The notes: generated by a model not told the origin, from the letters alone. Shown: positions 1-8,943, counted from the first letter of the stretch. The stretch: DNA of 64,000 nt from Ruminiclostridium cellobioparum DSM 1351 = ATCC 15832 (GCF_000621505.1 NZ_JHYD01000015.1:1-64000), one strand, 5' to 3'. Numbers and translations are program-made.

Positions 1-1720
1 GGCTTTCTATTTGCTCATTGGCATTTTGCTTTGCATTGGATACTCCCGTATCGAATTGTGCCTTGCCCTGCTGGTATTCGTTTTCTTTTCCCTTCATAAA
101 GGTTTTTAACTCGGAACTCAATTGGGGATTGGCTATGGAAGCCACATCAGGAGGTATGGGCGCCGTCCTGTTGATTTCCAGCCCAAGGGGTATGACTGGG
201 CTTATGGGTTTTGCAGCTTTTAATCTGGTCGTATCCTCCTTCGGTGCTATACCATTTTCTCCAAAATCCTGGTTGGTCTGAATTAATTCAGCCTGTTTTG
301 CCGATAGAACGTTTTGTTCTGCCTCACTTTTAAAACCCTCCATCTGATTTGGATCGGCTTCTCCCGTCATGCCTATGGACGGTGTATTCTTTGAATACTG
401 TCTGGCCTCGGCCATTACGTCATCTGCGTCGGCTTCAGGGTTTGAGCTCAATTTAATGTCACCAGTTATTCCCTCGTGCGCCTTGCCTACTGTTTTTTCG
501 CTCTTAAAGGCAGCAGGCTCATTATGCTTTATTTCCTTTACCTTGTTGACAGCGGGCCTGCTCTGCTCCTTCTTTCCGGGAAGCCCTGTGGGTGTGGCAA
601 TCTCAGGCATGACAGCCTGAGTCCTGGCCCGCTGCTTCTCAAAGGCACCGTCTGAAACAGCGGCGGCCTGGGAGAATGCATTTACTGCTTCGGTAGGTGG
701 AATACTTCCCAGCTGATTCAGTATCTTTAAGGGGTCTTCGCCGGATATTTTGACTGCAGGTACCTTTGCTGGCTGCTTTTGAGCTTTCTCACTATTTGCA
801 GCACCTTCAGCCTTGTCTGCTTTTTCAGAGCCTGCTGGAGCTGGAACATCTTCCACAGGTGACACGGCTTCCTGTTTGGCCTGGGCATCTTTATTAGCAA
901 TTGCTGTATTTTTATCAGAAACTGCTTCTGCTCCATTGTCGGCTGTTTTCACCAGGTTTTTATTTTCTGCTGGCTTACCGCCTTCAGCAGCTTTTTCTTC
1001 CTTGAGGGAAGCAGGTTTTGATTCTTTATTTGTCTGAGGATCGCTATCCCCCTTGTTTTCAAGTTTTGTTTGAAGGAGTTCTTTATTTTGTTGTAAAGAA
1101 CTTTCCCCTGCCGATTCACTCTCTTTTAGGTTTACTTGCTTACCGGTGCTGCTGCCTGCATCGGATTTACTTAAAACAGTGCCGGTGTTACTACCCACAT
1201 CTGATTTATTCAAAACAGTTTCAGCGTTGGACTTTTCTGCCGTTACCGGAGCAGCCTTTTCCTTTGTTTCCTGCTTCTCAGATTCATGTTCAACCGCCTT
1301 TGGTGAAGAGGCCGCTCTATAGTTCAGATCACCGGAATTGCTTTGTTCTCCGGTTTTTTCCGCGGTCTTGCTGTCGGCATCCTGCTGCTGCAATTCCGAC
1401 TGTTGTTTTTCTGATTGTTGAATTTCAGAATCCGGCTGCTTATCCTGTATGCCGGGAGTATTTTCTTTATCTTGTCCGGGTTGGTTGTTTTTTGGAGGTA
1501 TCTTTTTAATATCTGTAAGCAGCTTAATAACAGCCTGGTTTCCAATGGTTTTCTGGAGAATATTTATATCCTGCTGTGTCAATGAATTGGGCAGTCTTTT
1601 GAGACGTTGAATTATTTCTATATAGTTGGGCTGCTTGACCAGGGGTTTTTGCCTGGATGATGAGCTCTGAAGGTTTTTATTCTGTGCAGCAGCCGATTTG
1701 TCGGGTACTCTGGTGTACAT
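1..1720 (-). CDS. eCIS-associated large protein, N-terminal part (cut by window edge)
   Basis: The minus strand is open from an ATG at 1720 to the window edge: 573 codons without a stop. An AGGAG ribosome site lies about 9 bases upstream. Residues around 40-75 read LPNSLTQQDINILQKTIGNQ followed by AVIKLL. This is the short helical motif found at the N-terminus of many proteins encoded with extracellular contractile injection systems, such as DUF4157-type cargo. Residues of about 80-340 are low-complexity, rich in K, E, S, Q and A, and probably disordered. A better-ordered stretch follows (DPLKILNQLGSIPPTEAVNA, then EIATPTGLPGKK), and then a D/E-rich segment with a DFGEN motif. There is no signal peptide and no membrane segment. 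The C-terminal domain, which would decide function, lies outside the window. The eCIS link is inferred from the motif and architecture only. Confidence 0.65.
   Translation of the reverse strand, partial: MYTRVPDKSAAAQNKNLQSSSSRQKPLVKQPNYIEIIQRLKRLPNSLTQQDINILQKTIGNQAVIKLLTDIKKIPPKNNQPGQDKENTPGIQDKQPDSEIQQSEKQQSELQQQDADSKTAEKTGEQSNSGDLNYRAASSPKAVEHESEKQETKEKAAPVTAEKSNAETVLNKSDVGSNTGTVLSKSDAGSSTGKQVNLKESESAGESSLQQNKELLQTKLENKGDSDPQTNKESKPASLKEEKAAEGGKPAENKNLVKTADNGAEAVSDKNTAIANKDAQAKQEAVSPVEDVPAPAGSEKADKAEGAANSEKAQKQPAKVPAVKISGEDPLKILNQLGSIPPTEAVNAFSQAAAVSDGAFEKQRARTQAVMPEIATPTGLPGKKEQSRPAVNKVKEIKHNEPAAFKSEKTVGKAHEGITGDIKLSSNPEADADDVMAEARQYSKNTPSIGMTGEADPNQMEGFKSEAEQNVLSAKQAELIQTNQDFGENGIAPKEDTTRLKAAKPISPVIPLGLEINRTAPIPPDVASIANPQLSSELKTFMKGKENEYQQGKAQFDTGVSNAKQNANEQIES
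1143..1220 (-). repeat. Two tandem 39-bp units inside the eCIS-type gene
   Basis: Two adjacent, imperfect 39-base units (1143-1181 and 1182-1220) encode two copies of a 13-residue segment of the form TVLxKSDxGSxTG. The phase is kept, so the duplication lengthens the disordered linker without breaking the frame. Confidence 0.7.
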
Positions 1721-1833
1721 CCTGTTCAACTCCTAAAATTTATTCTCTATATTGATTAGTAAATTTCGAAGCTGATTTAACACCCGGATCTTAAAAATTT
1801 TATCCCTTTTTTATTTACTTGTTATTTCTCTTA

Positions 1834-2205
1834 CTAAAACTAATCTGTTGTGCTAATTGAAATTTTGTTTTGCTTTATAGATAGATTTAATCAGAATCAA
1901 CTGGTACGCGAGTACAACTTCATGAAATAAGATGCACAGTTAAAAACAATTGCGATAAATTGTCGGCGAAGGTAAAGCGGTTTTGCCGGCAAAGCAGCAG
2001 GACGCTGCTTTGAGCTTCAAATCGAGACAGGATGTCAAGTTTGAGCGACGGCAAAACCGCTTTAAATGAGGTGATACAATTTTTGTAATTGTTTTGGGTG
2101 CGTCTTATTTTATGAAGTTAGTACGGAAGTTACCAGTTAATATAAAAATATTACCTAGGTAAAGTATAAATTAATTAGCACAACGCGTTAAAATTAGTTA
2201 TATTA
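1834..2205. repeat. Long palindromic element, copy 1
   Basis: A gene-free stretch between the eCIS-type gene and the sugar-sensor operon is mostly one nested palindrome. Outer arms at 1841-1860 and 2171-2190 both carry a TTGTGCTAATT-like sequence in opposite orientation. The core is 1899-2138. It opens with GGTACGCGAGTACAACTTCA and closes with TGAAGTTAGTACGGAAGT. Between these are a long outer helix, a GC-rich inner helix (around 1974-1988 with 2047-2062) and small hairpins with GGA loops (1990-2012 and 2026-2036). Copy 2 lies at 25801-26165. It keeps the boxes and the pairing but not the stem sequences. There is no open frame inside. The remaining 2206-2417 holds only the AT-rich leader of the next gene. 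Confidence 0.75.
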
Positions 2206-2417
2206 TTCCCGGGAAGTAAAACCATGTGTTTTACAAATATGAGCCGTGGTATTTAGTTATTTTTACTAAATTTACACTAATTTTAGGTTGTATTATTTGT
2301 ATTTATTTGATAATCTATATTCGTATAATTCTATACTAATTGAACAATTGTATCATGGCTTTTATCACTATTTGCATCGCTGCCAGGCAGAAAAACAGAG
2401 GTTAAATAGAGGTTTAA

Positions 2418-3437
2418 ATGAACAAAAAGAAAAAGTTTGTTATCTTATTCATCTCCTTATTCTTGGTTCTAACAATTGCAATTGCAACTGTACTTATAAA
2501 TTCCGTCAGAGAGGAATCGGTTCCTATTGATGACAAGTTTGCCCAAAGCGTTGAAAAACCAGACTATCATTTTGCCGTGATAGCTCCGAGTTCATATGAC
2601 CCCTTCTGGAGCGATGTAAAAAAGGGAGCCTTCAAGGCCGCCAGAGAATTTAATGTTGCAGTTGAATTCAACAGTCCCAGATTCACAAATCTGGATGAAG
2701 AACTTCAATATCTCAATATAGCCATTGCGTCAAACGTGGATGGCATTGCAACACATGTTCCCGACGAAACCATGTTTACGCCGGTTATAAACAATGCAAT
2801 AAAAAACAATATTCCCGTGGTAACTGTTGAGAGTGACGCCAACAACAGCGGGCGAATGGCCTATATAGGAAATAACAATTATGAGGTAGGTACGGTAGGC
2901 GGTAAAATGGTTGCTGATGCCACCGACGGAAAAGCGAAGGTCGCCATCATTTTAAACGGTTACCTCCCTGATGCAGGCGATGTTTCCCAGAACCTTCGCG
3001 TCACCGGCTTCAAGGATGCGGTCAAATCCTACAAGGGAAAAGTGGACATAGAAGAAATACGCATTTCAGGTATGGGTATATTCAGTGCCGGTGAAATAGC
3101 CAATGAGCTTATAACCAACAATCCCCAGATAAACGCAATCTTTTGTACAAACCCCAGGGATACTCTCGGTGTTACACAAATGGTAGTGGATTTGAACAAG
3201 GTCGGCCAGATAAAAGTTGTAGGCTCCGGCAGTTATCCGGAAATACTGAGATATATAGAAAAGAATGTAATATACGGAAGTGTAGTGAGTGATCCGCAGG
3301 ACATGGGTTACAAAGCCATCCGGGCCCTGGTTGAACTGAAGACTGCCAAAAGGACTTCGGCCTATGTAGGTACCGAGGTATATGCTGTTACAAAAGATAA
3401 TGTGGCTGCCCTTTCTACTGGAGATACAGGTAAATAA
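2418..3437 (+). CDS. Membrane-anchored sugar-binding sensor protein (XylFII-like)
   Basis: A 339-residue periplasmic-binding-protein-fold protein of the ribose/xylose (Peripla_BP_4) type. Residues of about 6-28 form one hydrophobic segment after a KKKK start. No lipobox cysteine follows, so it is probably anchored by an uncleaved helix and faces outward. The binding fold starts near residue 50 (FAVIAPSSYDPFWSDVKKGA). GAGGT precedes the ATG by 7 bases. It is followed closely by a LytS-type kinase and a YesN-type regulator. This is the order of the XylFII-LytS-YesN D-xylose sensing system described in clostridia, where the anchored binding protein presents the sugar state to the kinase. A sensing rather than transport role is inferred from that order and from the membrane anchor. 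The ligand could be xylose or another monosaccharide. Confidence 0.8.
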   Translation: MNKKKKFVILFISLFLVLTIAIATVLINSVREESVPIDDKFAQSVEKPDYHFAVIAPSSYDPFWSDVKKGAFKAAREFNVAVEFNSPRFTNLDEELQYLNIAIASNVDGIATHVPDETMFTPVINNAIKNNIPVVTVESDANNSGRMAYIGNNNYEVGTVGGKMVADATDGKAKVAIILNGYLPDAGDVSQNLRVTGFKDAVKSYKGKVDIEEIRISGMGIFSAGEIANELITNNPQINAIFCTNPRDTLGVTQMVVDLNKVGQIKVVGSGSYPEILRYIEKNVIYGSVVSDPQDMGYKAIRALVELKTAKRTSAYVGTEVYAVTKDNVAALSTGDTGK

Positions 3438-3467
3438 TGCCAGCGGTATTTAATTAAGGATGAATTT

Positions 3468-5003
3468 ATGATAAAATTTTTCAGTAGATTTCTAATAAAA
3501 AACAAAATACGAAAAAAACTTATTCTATATTTTATGATCACAACAATCCTAATGGCCGCAGCAAGTTTTTATACCTACTACAATGCCAGAATGTTAATGA
3601 GTCAGATGGACTCCCTGTTTATCAGCAACATATCCCTTAACGAACTCCAGGACGCTGTTACAGACGTTCAGCAGTATCTGGAAAGTTATTTGGATACCGA
3701 ACATTCAGATAGTTTCAGAGGCTTTATAGGTTCAAAAAACAAATTGCAGCAGCTGTCTGAAATTATTACCGAAGAAGCAGACTACAGTTCCAACGGACTT
3801 TTGCAAAGAGACATAGCAAACATGATAAACAATTACCTGGATATTGCCTATAACGCTGTCCAGGCAAAGCGTGCCCGTGATATAAACAGGTATACCGCCT
3901 ATTATAACGATGCAAACAGGGTTTTTGGATATATAGATATGTATATCAACAAGCTTAACAATGAACTGCTCAAAGAGAATACCCAGAGATATCACGTGGT
4001 CGCCAGCAGGATAGACATTGTTCAGCTGATAAATATCGCCATAATTCTGGGAGTTATTTTATTTAATCTCGTATTTATTGTACTTATTACTTATAAGACT
4101 ACAAAACCTATAATAACTTTGTCCCAGGCGGCTGATGAAATTTCAAGAGGTAATTTCAACGTACCTCAGGTCGAATTTGATACCGAGGATGAGATAAGCG
4201 TTATGGCCAGTGCCTTCAATAAGATGGCCAGCAGTATAAGGGAGCATATTGATACAATTGAGGAACGGGCCTTGCTGCAGAACAAATTGAAGGAGCAGGA
4301 GCTGCAGAACCTGATAATGAAAACACATTTGAAGGAAGCCGAACTTCAGGCCCTGCAATCACAAATCAATCCTCACTTCATATTCAACACACTAAATACC
4401 GGCGCGCAGATAGCAATGATGGAGGGTGCCGACAAGACCTGCTACTTTATTGAAAATGTTGCAAACCTGTTCAGGTACAACCTTAAGAAACTTGACAGGG
4501 CAGTATCCCTGAGTGAGGAGATAAACAACATAAGAACCTACATCTATATACTCAAGACCCGCTTCACCGACAGAGTGGAGTTCATTGAGGATATTGAAGA
4601 CGGAAACCTGGACATACAAATGCCTTGCATGATCCTTCAGCCTATTGTTGAAAATGCATTCATTCACGGGATAAGCAACATGGAGTCAGGCGGGGTGATA
4701 ACTCTGTCGGTCAGGAACAGTAAGACTTATGCAGAAATAACGGTTTCGGATAACGGTAAAGGAATGAACCGGAATAAAGTTGATCAATTGCTGGGTAAGG
4801 CTGGAGAAGCATCGCCGGATGAGCCCAGCGGTATCGAGGCAAAAAAAGGGCATACCACCGGTATCGGCATGGGAAATGTGATCAGCAGGCTTAATATCTT
4901 TTATGGCCGGGACAATATTGTCAGTATAGAAAGCAGTCCTGATAAAGGGACCTCGGTATGTCTGAAAATACCTGTCAGTGTAAAGGAGCATGTGAATGTA
5001 TAA
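3468..5003 (+). CDS. LytS/YesM-family sensor histidine kinase
   Basis: A 511-residue membrane kinase. The first TM segment is at about 18-38. A helical extracellular domain of about 145 residues follows, then a second TM segment at about 187-210. A HAMP domain (about 211-263) and a coiled-coil linker lead to the His_kinase domain with the phospho-acceptor motif QINPHFIFNTLN (about 303-314). The ATPase domain shows the N-box VENAFIHG and the glycine-rich motifs DNGKGM and GIGMGN. This is the usual layout of kinases that pair with AraC-type regulators. AAGGAT precedes the ATG, and the end overlaps the regulator by 8 bases, so the two are translationally coupled. The extracellular helical domain is probably what the upstream binding protein contacts. 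Confidence 0.93.
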   Translation: MIKFFSRFLIKNKIRKKLILYFMITTILMAAASFYTYYNARMLMSQMDSLFISNISLNELQDAVTDVQQYLESYLDTEHSDSFRGFIGSKNKLQQLSEIITEEADYSSNGLLQRDIANMINNYLDIAYNAVQAKRARDINRYTAYYNDANRVFGYIDMYINKLNNELLKENTQRYHVVASRIDIVQLINIAIILGVILFNLVFIVLITYKTTKPIITLSQAADEISRGNFNVPQVEFDTEDEISVMASAFNKMASSIREHIDTIEERALLQNKLKEQELQNLIMKTHLKEAELQALQSQINPHFIFNTLNTGAQIAMMEGADKTCYFIENVANLFRYNLKKLDRAVSLSEEINNIRTYIYILKTRFTDRVEFIEDIEDGNLDIQMPCMILQPIVENAFIHGISNMESGGVITLSVRNSKTYAEITVSDNGKGMNRNKVDQLLGKAGEASPDEPSGIEAKKGHTTGIGMGNVISRLNIFYGRDNIVSIESSPDKGTSVCLKIPVSVKEHVNV

Positions 5004-6618
5004 GTTATTGATTGCCGACGATGAGCAGATTGTGATAGATTCTCTTTTCTTTATAGTAAACAAGAGCTTTCCCGGCATTTTTTCCATTGAGTCGGCCCGT
5101 TCCGGCAGGGAAGCTATTGAAAAAGCCGAAAGATTCATACCGGATATAATTTTCATGGATATAAACATGCCCGGTATAAATGGTATAGAGGCCATCAGGG
5201 AACTTCGGAACAAGCTCCTGGACTGTGTATTTATCATCCTTACCGCCTTTGATCAGTTTGACTTCGCCAAAGATGCACTCAAATTGGGTGTTTCGGAATA
5301 TTTACTCAAGCCTGTTAACAGGGAGAAAATAATCTCAACCCTGCAAAAAAGTATTGATGATATAGAAAAAGAGCGCGCAAAGAGGAAGAAGGAACTGGAT
5401 CTTAAAGAAAAAATGGAGAATATTCTCCCCGTTCTTGAAAATGGCTTTATTTACTCCATGCTTTTTTTGGATGATAATTCTGCAGAATTGGAGAGCTACC
5501 GGAATATTTTCGAGATAGAAGAAACCGGAGGCTATATTATGACCGTTGAATTTGCCCAGTCCAATGACTGCGGTAAAATGGTCAACAGAATAGGGCTCAG
5601 CATTAAGAGCCAATCCTTCTATCCTTACCTACGAGATATATTAAAAGCCAGATGCAGGTGTTTTGTGGGCCCTGCCATTCTTAACAGGATTATTGTCTAT
5701 ATACCCGCCGAAACCGAGACCGACGAGTACTCAAGAAGGCTTGAGGCGGTCAATATAGCCGAACAAATCCATAGCCAGATATCCCAAAAGGTGGATGCCG
5801 ACTTCTATATAGGAATAGGACGCTGTTACAGCGGTTTTGACAACATTTATCTCTCCTATGAGGAATCACTCAGAGCAATTCGCTTTATAAACGGAACAGG
5901 CATCCTGCATATAATGGACATACCCATTGAGAAAGAGCTGCCGGCTGAGAAATACCCTATTTCAAAAGAGAAGCTTTTATTGGAAAAGGTGGCCCTGGGA
6001 GAGAGGGAGTCTTCTACACAGGCCTTTTGTCATATATTTGAATGGTTGACGGTGGAATACTATGGATCTGTCAATAAAATAAGGTCCAAGCTCACGGAAA
6101 TAATGATTCTCATATCCCGGCTGGCCTATGATTATAATATTACCGGCAACCTTAGCAGCATCGACTTTATATCCGAGCTTCAAGCCCTTGACTCTCTCAC
6201 GGAATTAAAGCACTGGTGCCTTGAAAGAATAGATTATATTACAAATGGTATCTCGGAATCCAGAGAAAAAAAGACAAATACGCTTATTATAAAAGCTGTT
6301 GAATATATAAAGGAAAATTACAGAACCGAAATTACTCTTGAGGAAGTATCAAAGGAAGTCAACATCAGTCCCCACTATTTCAGCAAGCTTTTTAAAGATG
6401 AAATGGGTGAAAATTTTATTGATTACCTTACCAATCTGAGGATCAATGCGGCCAAGGAAATAATGAAGAGCAGTCTGATGAGCGTTAAGGAAATATGTTA
6501 TGAAATCGGTTATGGTGACCCGAATTATTTCAGCAGAATATTTAAAAAAGCGGTAGGTGTTACACCCACTGAGTACAGGGACAGTATTCTATACATGAAT
6601 AAGGATGGTGTTTCTTGA
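4996..6618 (+). CDS. YesN-type response regulator with AraC DNA-binding domain
   Basis: A 540-residue cytoplasmic regulator. The receiver domain is at about 1-120 with acidic residues DDEQ near the start, the phosphorylation Asp in FMDINMPG (about residue 54) and the conserved Lys in YLLKPV. A middle domain of about 300 residues is typical of YesN proteins. Two AraC-type helix-turn-helix motifs fill the last 100 residues (ITLEEVSKEVNISPHYFSKL and later VKEICYEIGYGDPNYFSRIF). It should be phosphorylated by the kinase just upstream and should activate the binding-protein and transporter genes downstream. The stop codon overlaps the ATG of the next gene by one base, so the next binding protein belongs to the same transcript. 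Confidence 0.93.
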   Translation: MYKLLIADDEQIVIDSLFFIVNKSFPGIFSIESARSGREAIEKAERFIPDIIFMDINMPGINGIEAIRELRNKLLDCVFIILTAFDQFDFAKDALKLGVSEYLLKPVNREKIISTLQKSIDDIEKERAKRKKELDLKEKMENILPVLENGFIYSMLFLDDNSAELESYRNIFEIEETGGYIMTVEFAQSNDCGKMVNRIGLSIKSQSFYPYLRDILKARCRCFVGPAILNRIIVYIPAETETDEYSRRLEAVNIAEQIHSQISQKVDADFYIGIGRCYSGFDNIYLSYEESLRAIRFINGTGILHIMDIPIEKELPAEKYPISKEKLLLEKVALGERESSTQAFCHIFEWLTVEYYGSVNKIRSKLTEIMILISRLAYDYNITGNLSSIDFISELQALDSLTELKHWCLERIDYITNGISESREKKTNTLIIKAVEYIKENYRTEITLEEVSKEVNISPHYFSKLFKDEMGENFIDYLTNLRINAAKEIMKSSLMSVKEICYEIGYGDPNYFSRIFKKAVGVTPTEYRDSILYMNKDGVS

Positions 6619-7688
6619 TGAAGAATTTTCGACTAAGAGCCTTTTTGACAGGTTCAGCGCTTATTTTATCCATGTTTTTCACAGCAGGCTGTTCTTCCTC
6701 GTCCGAACAGGACAGACCTGCCGAAAAGAACGGAAAAATTACCATGGGCTTTTCCATGGCAACTTTACAGGAGGAACGCTGGCAGCGGGATATGGATATC
6801 CTGGTTGCAAAGGCTAAAACCAAAGGTGCGGAAGTTATCGTACAAAATGCAAATAACAACTCCGACGATCAGATCAAACAGGTCAAATACCTGCTGGATA
6901 AAAATATTGATATCCTTTTCATCGTACCCCAGGATTCCGAAAAATCCGCAGAGGCTGTGGATCTTGCCAAAAAAAAGGGCATCAAGGTAATTTGCTATGA
7001 CCGCCTTATAAAAAATGCCAATGTCGACTTCTATGTATCCTTTGATAATACAAAGGTTGGTGAATACATGGCATCACTCATGGTTTCAAAAGTCCCCATC
7101 GGTGACTATATTATAATCAACGGTGCAAAGACCGACTATAATAGTTATATGTATAATGAGGGGTATAAAAATATTCTTAATAAATATATCTATGATAAGT
7201 CGATAAAAATAGTTGATGAAATATGGGCAAATGACTGGAGACCGGAAGACTCCTTCAAGTGTGTCGAGAAAGCACTTCAAAGCGGAAAAAAAATTGATGC
7301 CATACTGGCAGCCAATGACAGTCTGGCCGGTGCTGCCATAGAGGCGCTCGCCGAGCAGCAATTGGCGGGAAAAGTTTTGGTGGCAGGCCACGATGCCGAT
7401 ATTTCCGGCTGTCAGCGTGTTGCCGAGGGAACCCAGCTGCTGACAATATACAAGCCCATTGATCAACTGGCTGAGAAAGCGGTGGATGTGGCCTTTGGCC
7501 TGCTCAAAAATAATTACTATGCGTGCAATACATATATCAGCGACGGCGAAAATGATATACCTTTTGCAAAAGTTGATCCAATAGTGGTTACAAAGTATAA
7601 TCTGGTCGATACGGTAATAAGTGACGGCTTCCACAGACTGGAGGATGTATATCTCAATGTTCCGCGGAATCGATGGCCGGATAAATAA
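6618..7688 (+). CDS. XylF-type sugar-binding lipoprotein, sensor-operon copy
   Basis: A 356-residue lipoprotein. The signal peptide ends in a lipobox (FFTAGC, with the Cys at about residue 24). The mature part is a XylF-like binding fold: MGFSMATLQEERW, IDILFIVPQDSEKSAE and VICYDRLIKNA match the corresponding parts of the XylF at 9006. A TTG at 6615 is in frame, but the ATG at 6618 overlaps the regulator stop and fits AAGGATGG better. This is the third XylF-like binding protein in 8 kb and has no transporter genes of its own. It may feed the XylGH channel with a different ligand or supply the sensor. The role is not decided by sequence. Confidence 0.88.
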   Translation: MKNFRLRAFLTGSALILSMFFTAGCSSSSEQDRPAEKNGKITMGFSMATLQEERWQRDMDILVAKAKTKGAEVIVQNANNNSDDQIKQVKYLLDKNIDILFIVPQDSEKSAEAVDLAKKKGIKVICYDRLIKNANVDFYVSFDNTKVGEYMASLMVSKVPIGDYIIINGAKTDYNSYMYNEGYKNILNKYIYDKSIKIVDEIWANDWRPEDSFKCVEKALQSGKKIDAILAANDSLAGAAIEALAEQQLAGKVLVAGHDADISGCQRVAEGTQLLTIYKPIDQLAEKAVDVAFGLLKNNYYACNTYISDGENDIPFAKVDPIVVTKYNLVDTVISDGFHRLEDVYLNVPRNRWPDK

Positions 7689-7733
7689 GCATTTTTTTAA
7701 AGGATACAAGTTGTGACCGGAGGTCTGCAGCGG

Positions 7734-8735
7734 CTATGTCAGCCTTTTATGGTTAATATGCTGCGGAGGCTGCTCCAACCAACGGTTTTCAATCAATATA
7801 TCCAGGCCGTCCTCCGAGTATTTGGCACTGTCCATTGCAGATGCGGAAAACTGCAGCTGAAGGTCATGCCTCATGGCGGTGGCTAAGCCTGTCCCGTCCT
7901 GAATAATGCTTGACACTATCAGTGTCACTATGTGAAATAGCATGAGTTTATCGGAAAACGGTGAAATAGTAGAATCGGTTATAAATGAATCAAATGTTGA
8001 TGGCACCGGGATGTTCTCATCGGTAAAAAACTCCACCAATTTTTTAGTCTTTTTAGTTGCAAGCTCCCTTCCCTTGAAGAAATAATCCTTCAGCTTGGCA
8101 GAACCCGCCACCTGGCCGAAGGCAGCGATCAAATCACCACCAACCTTGTTAAATCTCAAGTTGGCAAATATTGTGGTTATCTCCTGTGCCAGCAGATTTC
8201 TTTTTTGAGCAAACCAACCTCCCGCAAAGAAATCCTGAGTATCAATAAAGTCTATATTTTTTGTAAACTCTATCCTTGGTGAATTAATAAAAAGGCCCTG
8301 CTTCTGTAGAGTATCCACCGTCATATTATATAAATCAATCGATTCCCGTATACATGAAGAAAAAAAGTTTCTGATATCGATCCGGGAGCTGTGATTTAAA
8401 ATCAAAGTATAATTGTTCATCCCTATCATGCCCATATTGAGTAAATAGAACAGATAAAAGGGGTCGGTGAACAATTTGGGGGCGTCAAGGTCAACGTCCT
8501 CCCGGGTGAAGCCTTTAGGCACCGTAAGTCCATCCTTCTCAAATATATTGGAAATTAGCTTCGTATGCTCTCTTGACATATCTTCGGCATATTTAAGAAT
8601 AGGACGTATTTCGGCATCATTCAGCGTTTTTATAAAATGCTCCAATACACAAATTGCTAAAGAATCATACATGTAAGTTGACCAAAGTCCTGAAACTTCA
8701 GACGATAAGATATCAAGCCTGGTTTTATCCTGCAT
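7734..8735 (-). CDS. DUF3231 family protein (ferritin-like helical, spore-former type)
   Basis: A 333-residue, mostly helical soluble protein made of two related halves: residues of about 8-165 and 175-325. Both halves have the pattern of a long-helix four-helix bundle. This matches DUF3231, a family almost confined to spore-forming Firmicutes and often compared with CotF/ferritin-like coat proteins. Exact function is unknown. No signal peptide or membrane segment is visible. It is transcribed against the sugar operons and splits the sensor genes from xylFGH. Its promoter must share the 270-base divergent region 8736-9005 with xylF. GGAGGGA upstream of the ATG supports the start. Confidence 0.8.
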   Translation of the reverse strand: MQDKTRLDILSSEVSGLWSTYMYDSLAICVLEHFIKTLNDAEIRPILKYAEDMSREHTKLISNIFEKDGLTVPKGFTREDVDLDAPKLFTDPFYLFYLLNMGMIGMNNYTLILNHSSRIDIRNFFSSCIRESIDLYNMTVDTLQKQGLFINSPRIEFTKNIDFIDTQDFFAGGWFAQKRNLLAQEITTIFANLRFNKVGGDLIAAFGQVAGSAKLKDYFFKGRELATKKTKKLVEFFTDENIPVPSTFDSFITDSTISPFSDKLMLFHIVTLIVSSIIQDGTGLATAMRHDLQLQFSASAMDSAKYSEDGLDILIENRWLEQPPQHINHKRLT

Positions 8736-8943
8736 ATTGTTCCCTCCATATTAAATATTGACCGTATTAGTATTTTCCTAAATTTGTACAAGTATGTAAT
8801 ATGAATGTTCAGCCTTACTTAAATTGTCATTAAAAAAATGCTAATATTTACAGGTATAATTTTTACCATCACAATTATAGTAAGACCTTAGTAATTCTCT
8901 CTAGCGACTTTAATCCCCCTCTGATATATCCTGTTAATGTATC

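Noticed and set aside
1018-1509. Plus-strand open frames over the first 1.7 kb.
   Set aside because: They have low-complexity, unlikely sequences and no ribosome sites. They are the complement of the long minus-strand frame.
1834-2205. Group II intron or retroelement remnant.
   Set aside because: No reverse transcriptase frame, no domain V-like hairpin, and no GUGYG/AY boundaries were seen. The matching copy at 25801 is also non-coding.
2288-2530. 80-codon frame overlapping the start of the XylFII-like gene.
   Set aside because: No ribosome site, AT-rich composition, and it overlaps a well-supported gene in another frame.
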